Positions 44,392 through 52,953 of a stretch of 64,000 nucleotides of DNA are shown here, piece after piece; within the stretch, counting starts at the first letter, position 1, and every line of letters begins with the position of its first letter. Both the position numbers and the translations under genes were made by a program. Source of the stretch: Methylophilus aquaticus. Lineage in GTDB: Bacteria; Pseudomonadota; Gammaproteobacteria; Burkholderiales; Methylophilaceae. The stretch is taken from assembly GCF_030769565.1 (NCBI RefSeq), contig NZ_JAVCAP010000031.1, positions 1 to 64,000 on the forward strand. The letters are read 5' to 3'. The notes below the pieces were generated by a model. It had not been told where the DNA came from and did not search any database. It saw only the letters and a list, made by a program, of their open reading frames with translations.

Positions 44392-45357
44392 ATGACCCAG
44401 ACACACGCAAGGCCTCCGGCTATATTTTTGATGGGGCCGACCGCCAGTGGCAAAACCGCTGCAACCATCACGCTTTATCAGCAGTTTCCAGTTGAAATTA
44501 TCAGTGTAGACTCTGCGCTGGTCTATCAGGGCATGGATATCGGTACAGCCAAGCCGGATGCAGAGACTTTGCGGCAGGCGCCCCATCATTTGATAGACCT
44601 GATCACCCCGCTGGAACAATATTCGGCGGCCCAGTTTGCAAAAGACGCTCTGGCGCTCATGCACCAGGCCACACAACAAGGGCGGATTCCGTTACTCGTC
44701 GGGGGGACTATGCTGTATTTCAATGCCTTGCAGCATGGCTTGAGCGCGCTGCCGCAGGCTGATCCAGCCATTCGCGCAGAGATTGAAGCTGAAGCAGAGC
44801 GTATTGGTTGGCCGGCATTGCATGCGCAACTGACGGAAATTGATCCGGCAGTCGCCGCCAATATCCAGATCAACGATATGCAACGCATAGAGCGAGCGTT
44901 GGAGGTGTACCGCATCAGTGGACAATCAATGAGTGATTTACGTGCGCAATCCACCAAAACAGAATTGCCATTTGATGTCCTCAAGATCGCGCTGGTGCCG
45001 AGTGATCGCGCCATATTGCATCAACGTATTGCCGAACGGTTTGCGCTCATGCTAGCGCATGGCTTGGTCGACGAGGTACAACGTCTGCTGGCACAATATC
45101 CACAGCTCACCGCCGAAACGCCCAGTATGCGTTGTGTAGGTTATCGTCAAACACTGGATTATCTTAAGGGCGAGATTGACTTGAAAACCTTGGGCGAGCA
45201 TGGTGTATATGCCACGCGACAATTGGCAAAACGTCAGTTGACGTGGCTGCGCGGTATGGATGATTTGTTGGTATTAGATGCGTTGAATGCGACTTGCTTA
45301 AACCAGTTGTCGACCCGGATTGCCAAGTTGCAGACTGTTGGGCGCTCTTCTGTCTGA
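44392..45357 (+). CDS. miaA: tRNA dimethylallyltransferase
   Basis: MiaA adds an isopentenyl group to A37 of tRNAs reading codons starting with U. The P-loop GPTASGKTAA near 12-21, the substrate loop SVDSALVYQGMDIGTAKP, and RCVGYRQTLDYL are diagnostic. 321 residues. It begins 2 bp after the PCD-like gene, which is unusual company: miaA in many proteobacteria is with mutL or hfq. It converges with glnD; the 51-bp gap shows no clear terminator. Confidence 0.96.
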   Translation: MTQTHARPPAIFLMGPTASGKTAATITLYQQFPVEIISVDSALVYQGMDIGTAKPDAETLRQAPHHLIDLITPLEQYSAAQFAKDALALMHQATQQGRIPLLVGGTMLYFNALQHGLSALPQADPAIRAEIEAEAERIGWPALHAQLTEIDPAVAANIQINDMQRIERALEVYRISGQSMSDLRAQSTKTELPFDVLKIALVPSDRAILHQRIAERFALMLAHGLVDEVQRLLAQYPQLTAETPSMRCVGYRQTLDYLKGEIDLKTLGEHGVYATRQLAKRQLTWLRGMDDLLVLDALNATCLNQLSTRIAKLQTVGRSSV

Positions 45358-45408
45358 TCAATTGAATAGCTCAGCATGGCCCAACTAAAGACAACAGATG
45401 CTGCTACT

Positions 45409-47985
45409 TCAAAGTTCAGCCAGTGAGGATTTGAGTGCCAGCAGTTGTGCTTCATTCAATGGTTGGCCATCAGCATTTGAAATAAGAAAGCTGTCTTCAA
45501 CCCGATTACCCAAAGTATTGATTTTTGCATTATGTAAGGCGATATGGTGGGTCAGCATGGCGATAGCCATCGAGGCAAGCAATCCCGGTCGGTCATTGGC
45601 GATCACATCGAGTTGCTGAAAATGCTGGTCATGGTCTTGATGGCTATGTACTGAGCGAAAGCTGATCTGGGTGGGGATCGGCATGTGTTTGACTTGTCGG
45701 CTGACCCTGCCGCGAATAGGGGGGGGCATCGGTGTCTGACTGGTAAGTTGTTCAGTTAAACCCTGCTCGATATGTTTTAGCAAGCCGTTGTAGCTGACCT
45801 GACGCGTTTCCGGTTCCAGCACAATAAAGTTGTCCAACGCATAGCCATGTGCTGTGGTATAGATTTTGGCCTGCGCAATGTTGTATTGCAGGCTCTCGAA
45901 AAAATGGCAGATACGTGCAAAAATTTCTTTGTGGTCACGGCTATATATCATGACCTGTATGCCATCGCCCTTGGGGCTCAAACGGGCGCGCACAATGGCT
46001 TTTTCCGAGTCCTGATGAGGCATCAGTAAGCGGCTTTGCCAGGCGATTTCATCACTATCAAAACGACTGAAATAACTTTCACCAAAAGCTTGCCAAAGCG
46101 GTGTGACAGAAGGTTCTGACAGGGCAAAGCTTTGAAGTTTTTGAAGGGCTTCCTGTTTGCGTAGAGCCAGTTGCGCTTCGGTATTGAGCGATTGCTGTAA
46201 TACACGCCTGGTTTGCAAGAATAGGCTTTCGAGTAATTTTGCTTTCCAGGCATTCCAGACATTAGGGCTGGTGCCACGAATATCAGCCACTGTCAGCAGG
46301 TAAAGTGCGATCAGTCGATATTCTGTGCCGACCAGCTGCGCAAAGGTTTCAATGACATCAGGATCCGAGAGATCACATTTTTGCGCGGTGCTCGACATTT
46401 TCAGGTGTGCTGCTACCAGCCAGGCGACCAGTTCGGTCTCCTGTTTCTCCAGACCATGTTTCTGGCAAAAGCGTCTGGCATCCACGGTTCCCAACACTGA
46501 GTGATCGCCCCCGCGGCCCTTGGCAATGTCGTGAAAAATCGCTGCGAGATACAGCAAATAAGGTTGACTGAATTCAGCAAACAACTGGCTACAGAGCGGA
46601 AACTCATGGCGTAACTCTGGTTTGGCAAACCGGCGTAGATTGCGCAGCACGTTTAGCGTGTGCTCATCCACCGTGTATACGTGAAACAGATCATGCTGCA
46701 TTTGGGCAATCACGCGCCCGAATACCGGAATGTAGCGGCCAAGGATGCCGTAGCGGTTCATGCGACGCAAGCAGCGGTGTACGCCTTCCGGACTGCGCAG
46801 TATTTGCAGAAACAGCGCTTTGTGTAGAGGTTCCTTGCGAAACTGGCTATTAATCATCGGGTGCGCGGATTGCAGTGCTCTGATTAGAGGTGCACTGAAT
46901 CCGGCAATTGTGCTGTATTTTTGAAGTAGTTTGAAGCAGCGTAAAATTGCATCAGGTTTACGCTGAAACAAGTCGTCTGTTCTGAGGCTTAACAGCCCTT
47001 GTGAAAGCGTAAAGTCTTCATCAATGATTTGCGGTGGACCGAGTGGCGGGTTGACGCGCGCATGCAGCAATTTTAGTAACACTTCATTTTCAATAATGAC
47101 AGCTTTTACTGTGCGATAGTAACCCTGCATCAACTGCTCACTCGCACGCTTTTTTTCATTGGTGCGGTAGTGCATTTGTTCTGCCAGTGCATTTTGATAG
47201 TCAAATAACAGGCGATCTTCACGTCTTTTGGCCAGCAGGTGGAGTCGAATGCGCAGACTTTGTAACAGGCGCTCATGCCGTCTGAGCTGGCGTGCTTGTG
47301 CTTGATCCAGCAGACCTGCATGAACCAGTCCTTGCCAGTCTTTGCCTAGTCCCTGACTTTGAGCGACCCACAAAATCATATGCAGATCCCGGAGTCCACC
47401 GGGACTTTCTTTGATATTTGGCTCCAGGTTATAGGCTGTATCATTGAATTTTGCATGGCGAATTTGCTGCTCGCGCAGCTTTTCAGCAAAAAAGCGAGAA
47501 GCATCCAGTTGCAATCGCAGCTTCGTTTGCAGGGTGTCAAAGCCGCGATGATTGCCTGTCAGCCATCTGGCTTCGAGCAGATTGGTCATGACTGTGACAT
47601 CCAGTGTGGCCTCGTTGAGACATTCCGGCAGCGTACGTACACTGTGCCCGATATTGAGGCCAATATCCCACAGGACACCGATCAGGCTTTCAATGCCTGC
47701 TTGCAATTCAGGTGTGTGATCTTCTGGCATTAACACCAGTAAATCGATGTCCGAATAGGGAAACAAATCTCCGCGGCCATAACCACCCACTGCTATGAGG
47801 CTCACAGAGGCTGGAACCTGATGCTGCTGCCATATTGACTTTAGTAATGCATCGAGTTGGCGGGCATTTTGCAGCAATAGGCGTTTGCCTTGAGGATTGG
47901 CTAGATACTGCTCGGCGTGGAGTGCATAGGCCTGATGCAGTGACTCACGCCATGCTTTTAGTTGCTCTTTACTTGTGGCCGTCAT
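45409..47985 (-). CDS. glnD: Bifunctional PII uridylyltransferase/uridylyl-removing enzyme
   Basis: GlnD senses glutamine and uridylylates or deuridylylates PII proteins to control nitrogen metabolism. Its order is the nucleotidyltransferase domain with GGYGRGDLFPYSDIDLL (near 67-83), the HD domain with LAAIFHDIAKGRGGDHS (near 485-500), and two C-terminal ACT domains, the last ending RPGLLASMAIAML and VEDSFLISNADGQPL, which bind glutamine. 858 residues is normal. It lies 21 bp behind map on the minus strand, a common pairing. Confidence 0.97.
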   Translation of the reverse strand: MTATSKEQLKAWRESLHQAYALHAEQYLANPQGKRLLLQNARQLDALLKSIWQQHQVPASVSLIAVGGYGRGDLFPYSDIDLLVLMPEDHTPELQAGIESLIGVLWDIGLNIGHSVRTLPECLNEATLDVTVMTNLLEARWLTGNHRGFDTLQTKLRLQLDASRFFAEKLREQQIRHAKFNDTAYNLEPNIKESPGGLRDLHMILWVAQSQGLGKDWQGLVHAGLLDQAQARQLRRHERLLQSLRIRLHLLAKRREDRLLFDYQNALAEQMHYRTNEKKRASEQLMQGYYRTVKAVIIENEVLLKLLHARVNPPLGPPQIIDEDFTLSQGLLSLRTDDLFQRKPDAILRCFKLLQKYSTIAGFSAPLIRALQSAHPMINSQFRKEPLHKALFLQILRSPEGVHRCLRRMNRYGILGRYIPVFGRVIAQMQHDLFHVYTVDEHTLNVLRNLRRFAKPELRHEFPLCSQLFAEFSQPYLLYLAAIFHDIAKGRGGDHSVLGTVDARRFCQKHGLEKQETELVAWLVAAHLKMSSTAQKCDLSDPDVIETFAQLVGTEYRLIALYLLTVADIRGTSPNVWNAWKAKLLESLFLQTRRVLQQSLNTEAQLALRKQEALQKLQSFALSEPSVTPLWQAFGESYFSRFDSDEIAWQSRLLMPHQDSEKAIVRARLSPKGDGIQVMIYSRDHKEIFARICHFFESLQYNIAQAKIYTTAHGYALDNFIVLEPETRQVSYNGLLKHIEQGLTEQLTSQTPMPPPIRGRVSRQVKHMPIPTQISFRSVHSHQDHDQHFQQLDVIANDRPGLLASMAIAMLTHHIALHNAKINTLGNRVEDSFLISNADGQPLNEAQLLALKSSLAEL

Positions 47986-48006
47986 GCATTGTTCCAGAGT
48001 GCCACC

Positions 48007-48801
48007 TTAATGTGATGGTCTGGCAGGAGTGCCGGCTGAAACTGTCATGATTTCAAAGCCGTCTTCAGTGACCAGCACGGTATGCTCCCATTGCGCAGAA
48101 AGGCTGCGATCTTTGGTAACGACTGTCCAGCCATCAGGCATAAACTTGATGTCACGTTTGCCCGCGTTGATCATAGGTTCAATGGTGAAAATCATGCCGG
48201 CTTTCAGCTTGATGCCTGCGCCCGGTTTGCCATAGTGCAATACCTGCGGCTCGCAATGGAATTTTTTGCCGATGCCATGTCCGCAAAATTCGCGCACAAT
48301 GCTGTAGCCATTTTTTTCGGCAAACGATTGAATGGCATAGCCAATATCGCCCAGAGTATTACCCGGTTTGACTTTTTCAATGCCGCGCCACATCGCTTGA
48401 TAAGTGATTTCAGACAGGCGTTTTGCCTGAATCGAAACCTCACCTACACTGAACATGCGGGAAGTGTCGCCGTGATAACCGTCTTTGATGACGGTGATGT
48501 CAAGATTTACAATGTCGCCATTTTTCAGTTCTTTTTCGCTGGGCACGCCATGGCAAATCTGCTGATTAATCGAGGTGCATATCGACTTTGGATAGGGCTT
48601 GTGGCCATCAGGCGCATAATTCAAAGGTGCCGGAATGGCTTGTTGCTGATTGACGATATAGTCATGGCACAGTTTGTCCAGGGTATTGGTGGTCACGCCG
48701 GCAACGACGTAAGGCGTGATGTAGTCCAGGACTTCGGAAGCCAGACGGCCTGCGACACGCATTTTCTCTATTTCTTCAGGGGTATGCAGAATAATGGCCA
48801 T
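48007..48801 (-). CDS. map: Methionine aminopeptidase, type I
   Basis: Map removes the initiator Met from nascent proteins. A short type Ia enzyme of 264 residues. HGVPSEKELKNGDIVNLDITVIKDGYHGDTSRMF holds the first His and the metal Asp pair, then FCGHGIGKKFHCEP with the metal His, and FTIEPMINAGK and WEHTVLVTEDGFEI with the metal Glu. It is the promoter-proximal gene of map-glnD. In many relatives rpsB-tsf lies divergently next to map; here an HDOD gene takes that place. Confidence 0.96.
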   Translation of the reverse strand: MAIILHTPEEIEKMRVAGRLASEVLDYITPYVVAGVTTNTLDKLCHDYIVNQQQAIPAPLNYAPDGHKPYPKSICTSINQQICHGVPSEKELKNGDIVNLDITVIKDGYHGDTSRMFSVGEVSIQAKRLSEITYQAMWRGIEKVKPGNTLGDIGYAIQSFAEKNGYSIVREFCGHGIGKKFHCEPQVLHYGKPGAGIKLKAGMIFTIEPMINAGKRDIKFMPDGWTVVTKDRSLSAQWEHTVLVTEDGFEIMTVSAGTPARPSH

Positions 48802-49035
48802 ATATTTATATGCTTTGGGTTATTGCGCATGCAGCGTGAGTGCCGCACAAACTAAACCTTTGATAAAAATCGCATTCTAACATAGGCAATGCGTGCTCAG
48901 GGCTAAAGCTCCAGCGCTTTTGTGCCGTTAAACAGGATGTGGAAAAGTGTAAACAGGTCGTCAATTACGCCACTCATTTGGCAATCGGGTTGACGGCCAC
49001 TGTTCTACACTCTAATGGATTAGAGGAGTCAAACC

Positions 49036-49866
49036 ATGGTGACATTAGCCGAAGCCAGAGACAGCAAGACGATTGCCCGCTGGGTTTCTTTTTTTCAAGC
49101 GGCAGAAATACCTGTATTGCGACAGACGGCTGAAGGGCTTGCGTTGCTGCGCGAGAATGAAGATGAGACCAGTGCACGCGATATTACCCGGGTGGTGATT
49201 AACGACCCCTTGATGATGTTTAAAGTCATTGCATATGCCAACAACCATCGCAGTCGCCACCAGTTGCAGGATCTGCTACAGATAGAGCAGGCCATTATGA
49301 TGATGGGCACAGGCACTTTCTTTGCCCAGATTCCTACATTGCCGCATGTGGAGGATGTACTGAATCAGCATGTGTCCGCTTTGATGGATTTGCTCAAACT
49401 GATGGTACGCGCACATCGGGCAGGCTATTTTGCCGCCGAGTTTGCCTCCCACTTGAAAGATCTACATCCGGAAGAGGTGAGGGTAGCGGCTTCTTTGCAT
49501 GATTTTGCCGAAATGCTGATGTGGTGCTTTAACCCTGACCAAATGAATGAAATCACCGAAAGGCAGGAAGCAGACAAAACATTGCGCAGCAAAACCGTGC
49601 AGCAAGAAGTGCTGGGATTCAAGCTGGTTGACCTGCAGGCCGAGCTGGTGCGGGTATTTAATTTACCTTCGTTGCTGTCTGATTTGATGGACGAAAAGCA
49701 GGCCCACCTGACCAGAGTGAAGAACGTACATCTGGCGGTTAATCTGGCTAGGCACTCTGCAGATGGGTGGGATAATGCCGCCCTACCAGACGATTACAGG
49801 GATCTTTCACAATTGCTGCATGTAGATATCGCCAGGGTGATGCACATTATTGGCGTGCCGCACTAA
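49036..49866 (+). CDS. HDOD-domain protein
   Basis: A 276-residue, single-domain HDOD protein. HDOD is a degenerate HD hydrolase fold found in signalling proteins tied to c-di-GMP, chemotaxis or motility. TRVVINDPLMMFKVIAYANN near 52-71 and IEQAIMMMGTGTFFAQIPTL near 81-100 are typical, and ASLHDFAEMLMWCFNP holds the HD-like pair. No kinase, GGDEF or EAL partner is adjacent, so the output is unknown. The ATG at 49036 follows GAGGAG. A candidate promoter has TTGACG at 48990-48995. Confidence 0.85.
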   Translation: MVTLAEARDSKTIARWVSFFQAAEIPVLRQTAEGLALLRENEDETSARDITRVVINDPLMMFKVIAYANNHRSRHQLQDLLQIEQAIMMMGTGTFFAQIPTLPHVEDVLNQHVSALMDLLKLMVRAHRAGYFAAEFASHLKDLHPEEVRVAASLHDFAEMLMWCFNPDQMNEITERQEADKTLRSKTVQQEVLGFKLVDLQAELVRVFNLPSLLSDLMDEKQAHLTRVKNVHLAVNLARHSADGWDNAALPDDYRDLSQLLHVDIARVMHIIGVPH

Positions 49867-49881
49867 GTCAGAAGTATTGCA

Positions 49882-51711
49882 TCACTCACGATGCGTGGGA
49901 TGTGCCAGCAACAGTGTAATGGCTTGATGCACCTCATCGACCATGGCTTCCCACGGTTGCCTGGCAGGCACTCTGAACAGCCGGATGCCCGGATACCATG
50001 GGCTGTCTTCCCGATGTAATAACCAGCGGAAATGCGCATGCTGCGGCAGCAGTAGCCACACAGGTTTACCCAAGGCAGCCGCCAGGTGTGCGACGGCCGT
50101 ATCCACGGTAATCACTAGTTCCATTTGCATAATCAGGCCCGCAGTATCCGTGAAGTCGGTCAGGGCCGGGTGATGGCATTCCAGCATGGGAAAGCGTTTG
50201 AGCATGATTGGGTCTTCCCGCCGGAACTCCTTTTGCAGGCTATGCCATTCCACTTCCATTTTTAACAGGTCTGCGAGCATAAATAACGGAATACTGCGGT
50301 GGTGGTCATGTTTGTTGTTCACATCTCCACACCAGTTCAGGCCAATCCGCAGTCTGCGCGCGGGCCCCAGCAATTGTTGCCAGGGCTGCGTATGGCGCTC
50401 GGCTATTTTCAGGTACGGCAGGCTGGCTGGAATTGTGTCCATTTGCGTGTGAAAGGCCAGCGGTAAACTCAGCATCGGGCAAAAAACATCAACATGCGGC
50501 AAGCGCGCGCCCTGCGGAATCACTTGAATAAAGGCGTCCTGTGACCAATGCTCATTGAGTAGCTGAAACAGCGGCTCCTGCACCTGTACGATGATCTGGT
50601 TAGGTTTGTATTGCTTGAGCATGACAATATAACGGCAGTATTGCAGGGTATCGCTTAAGGTTTGCTCCGCCACAATCAGGATGGATTTGCCAAGGAGCGA
50701 CGATTGCCCTTGCCAGCGCATGCGCTCAGGCAGCGTTGAGTGGCCAGGCAATACCTGCAAGCGCGATTCGTAGAGTGTCCAGCCTTCATCAAACTCACCG
50801 TTCGCCAGTTTGAGCATGCCCAGATAATATTGGGCCTGCGCGTAAGAGGGCTGATATTTAAGCGCCACTTCCAGACTGCCGTAGGCGGCATCTGGCTCGC
50901 CATTTTCATGCAATGCCAGACCCAGATTGCAATACGCTGAAGCGTAGCTGGGGTTGAGTTGTATGGCCTGCTTGAAGTCAGCAATGGCTGCCGGGTATTT
51001 GGTTTGCTGGCAAAAAATAACACCGCGGTTGTTATAGGCAGAGGGTAATTCTGGCTGATGGCTGATGGCTGCGCTAAAGCTCTCGATGGCCTGCTCCAGC
51101 TGGCCGCTAGCGTGCAGCAACAAGCCTCTCTGGTGATGCGCTTCAGCAAAGTCTGGCTGAATCTGGATGGCTTGGGTAAAGTTCTCCAGCGCTTGCGTGG
51201 CTTGCCCCGACTGTTGCGAAATAATGCCCAGCCGGTAATAAAAACGCGCATGTTCCGGGTGCGCGGCAATCGCCTGTTTGAGCATATCCGCCGCCTGCTC
51301 GGGCTGCGCTTGTTGCAACAGCAAATCCACGCACTCTGAAAAAGCCTGCAAGTGTGCAGGGGAGAGTTTGACTGTGGTGCGTAATCTTAAAATGGCTTCC
51401 TGCATCCGCCCCAGATTTTTCAATGCCTGCGCATCCAGGTAATAGCTTTGTGCGTGCCTGGCATCGAGTGCAATCGCCTGTCGGTAGCATGCATGCGCCG
51501 CCTTGAATTGATGCGTGCGCATATGCAAATCTGCCAGTTGCAAATGCAGTGACTGTTGCTGAGGTGCCAGCTGTATTGCCTGCAAGTAGTATTGCTCGGC
51601 AGCGTCAAACTCACCATTATGCTGCATCAGGCGTGCAAGCTGCTGATACGCATCCCAGCGCTGCGGGTCTGCGGTGATCAGTTTGAGCAATTTGGCAATG
51701 GCATCATTCAT
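49882..51711 (-). CDS. TPR-repeat protein with glycosyltransferase-like C-terminal domain
   Basis: A 609-residue protein. Residues about 5-340 are some nine tetratricopeptide repeats, for example YYRLGIISQQSGQATQALEN, AYNNRGVIFCQQTKYPAAIA and AYCNLGLALHENGEPDAAYG. The C-terminal 250 residues resemble the nucleotide-sugar domain of GT-B glycosyltransferases (RIGLNWCGDVNNKHDHHRS, then TAGLIMQMELVITVDTAVAHLA, then GKPVWLLLP), as in GT9/GT41-like proteins. This layout recalls bacterial O-GlcNAc-transferase-like proteins and flagellin-modification proteins. Acceptor and sugar are unknown. It converges with the HDOD gene. Confidence 0.8.
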   Translation of the reverse strand: MNDAIAKLLKLITADPQRWDAYQQLARLMQHNGEFDAAEQYYLQAIQLAPQQQSLHLQLADLHMRTHQFKAAHACYRQAIALDARHAQSYYLDAQALKNLGRMQEAILRLRTTVKLSPAHLQAFSECVDLLLQQAQPEQAADMLKQAIAAHPEHARFYYRLGIISQQSGQATQALENFTQAIQIQPDFAEAHHQRGLLLHASGQLEQAIESFSAAISHQPELPSAYNNRGVIFCQQTKYPAAIADFKQAIQLNPSYASAYCNLGLALHENGEPDAAYGSLEVALKYQPSYAQAQYYLGMLKLANGEFDEGWTLYESRLQVLPGHSTLPERMRWQGQSSLLGKSILIVAEQTLSDTLQYCRYIVMLKQYKPNQIIVQVQEPLFQLLNEHWSQDAFIQVIPQGARLPHVDVFCPMLSLPLAFHTQMDTIPASLPYLKIAERHTQPWQQLLGPARRLRIGLNWCGDVNNKHDHHRSIPLFMLADLLKMEVEWHSLQKEFRREDPIMLKRFPMLECHHPALTDFTDTAGLIMQMELVITVDTAVAHLAAALGKPVWLLLPQHAHFRWLLHREDSPWYPGIRLFRVPARQPWEAMVDEVHQAITLLLAHPTHRE

Positions 51712-51834
51712 GGCGGGAGTGTTGCAGGAGCGAAAAATGCAGCAGCGATTAACCTTTAAAAGTGGGTTGGCGGATTAAGGTACAATATCGGGCTCTGAGC
51801 GTCAACGTCTCACTTGGGTCAGGAAAGGAAATTC

Positions 51835-52374
51835 ATGCTGGTAAAAGTAATCATGATCGGAATTTTATGCTGGATTGTATTGTGGTGTATCAGACAGTAT
51901 CAGCAACCTGCATTTAGCCTGCAAATTGGCACGCAAGCCCCCGAATTCAAGTTGCCAGACGCTCAGGGAGCGATTCGCAACCTGTCTGACTGGCAGGGTC
52001 AATGGCTGGTACTTTATTTTTATCCCAAAGACGATACCCCGGGATGTACGCGTGAAGCCTGTCATTTTCGTGATGATACGCAGCAACTCACTGCACTGGG
52101 TGCGCAAGTCGTGGGGGTAAGCGTGGATACGGTTGCCAGTCATGCCGATTTCGTTAAAAAACATCGATTACCATTTCCTTTACTGGCGGATACCACCGGA
52201 AAAGTGGCTGCCGCTTACGGCGCATTATTTGATCTGGTCGTGTTCAAAGCGGCTCGCCGCATGACTTTCATTATTGATCCGCAAGGTAAAGTGGCGCAAG
52301 TGTACAGTCAGGTTGACCCTGATGGGCACAGCCAGATGATCGTAGAAGAGTTAAAAAAATTGTCAGCATTTTAA
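51835..52374 (+). CDS. Membrane-anchored peroxiredoxin (BCP/PrxQ type)
   Basis: A thiol peroxidase that reduces hydroperoxides. The peroxidatic Cys and the resolving Cys five residues later lie in DDTPGCTREACHFRDD (about 70-85), the BCP arrangement. Unlike cytoplasmic BCP, the protein starts with one hydrophobic helix (VIMIGILCWIVLWCIRQYQ), so the domain should be anchored on the periplasmic side. 179 residues from the ATG at 51835 behind AGGAAAGGAA. It is followed 12 bp later by folA. Confidence 0.9.
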   Translation: MLVKVIMIGILCWIVLWCIRQYQQPAFSLQIGTQAPEFKLPDAQGAIRNLSDWQGQWLVLYFYPKDDTPGCTREACHFRDDTQQLTALGAQVVGVSVDTVASHADFVKKHRLPFPLLADTTGKVAAAYGALFDLVVFKAARRMTFIIDPQGKVAQVYSQVDPDGHSQMIVEELKKLSAF

Positions 52375-52386
52375 TGCGAGAACACC

Positions 52387-52875
52387 ATGCAAGCACTTTC
52401 TCTTATTGTGGCCCACGCCGATGACCGCGTGATCGGTTTAAACAATCAGTTGCCTTGGCATTTGCCGGAGGATCTGAAGCGTTTTAAACAACTGACCATG
52501 GGTCACCATATCATCATGGGTCGCAAAACCTATGTGTCTCTGGGCAGGCTGTTGCCTGGCCGCACCACCGTGATTGTCACGCGTGATGTGCATTTCAGCG
52601 TTGAGGGTGCCAAAATTGCACATTCACTGCCGCAAGCACTGGCTGAGTGCGCCGGTGATGAAGAGCCGTTTCTGATTGGCGGCGCAGAAATGTATGCGCA
52701 GGGATTGCCTTATGTGACCAGGCTTTACCTCACACGTGTACATACACAGGTTGCGGGCGATGCTTTTTTTCCTGAACTCGATAAGGCACAGTGGCAGCTG
52801 GTTGAAGCACACGAAAAAACATCTGCCAACGGTTTGCGTTACAGCGATTGCGTGTTTCAGCGCCAGCCTGCTTGA
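52387..52875 (+). CDS. folA: Dihydrofolate reductase
   Basis: FolA reduces dihydrofolate to tetrahydrofolate with NADPH. LIVAHADDRVIGLNNQLPWHLPEDLKRFK holds the substrate-binding Asp, and HHIIMGRKTYVSLGRLLPGR the NADPH loop. 162 residues is standard. It follows the peroxiredoxin gene and ends at a terminator shared with the convergent decarboxylase gene. Confidence 0.96.
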   Translation: MQALSLIVAHADDRVIGLNNQLPWHLPEDLKRFKQLTMGHHIIMGRKTYVSLGRLLPGRTTVIVTRDVHFSVEGAKIAHSLPQALAECAGDEEPFLIGGAEMYAQGLPYVTRLYLTRVHTQVAGDAFFPELDKAQWQLVEAHEKTSANGLRYSDCVFQRQPA

Positions 52876-52897
52876 ACCTGCATGTGAAAAAATAAAA

Positions 52898-52923
52898 AAC
52901 GGACGTGGATAACGTCCGTTTTT
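52898..52923. terminator. Bidirectional terminator between folA and the decarboxylase gene
   Basis: AACGGACGT pairs with ACGTCCGTT around GGATA, with A-runs before and T-runs after, so it works for both convergent transcripts. Confidence 0.87.
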
Positions 52924-52953
52924 GTAGAAATACTGCAGACTTGATACGCTACA

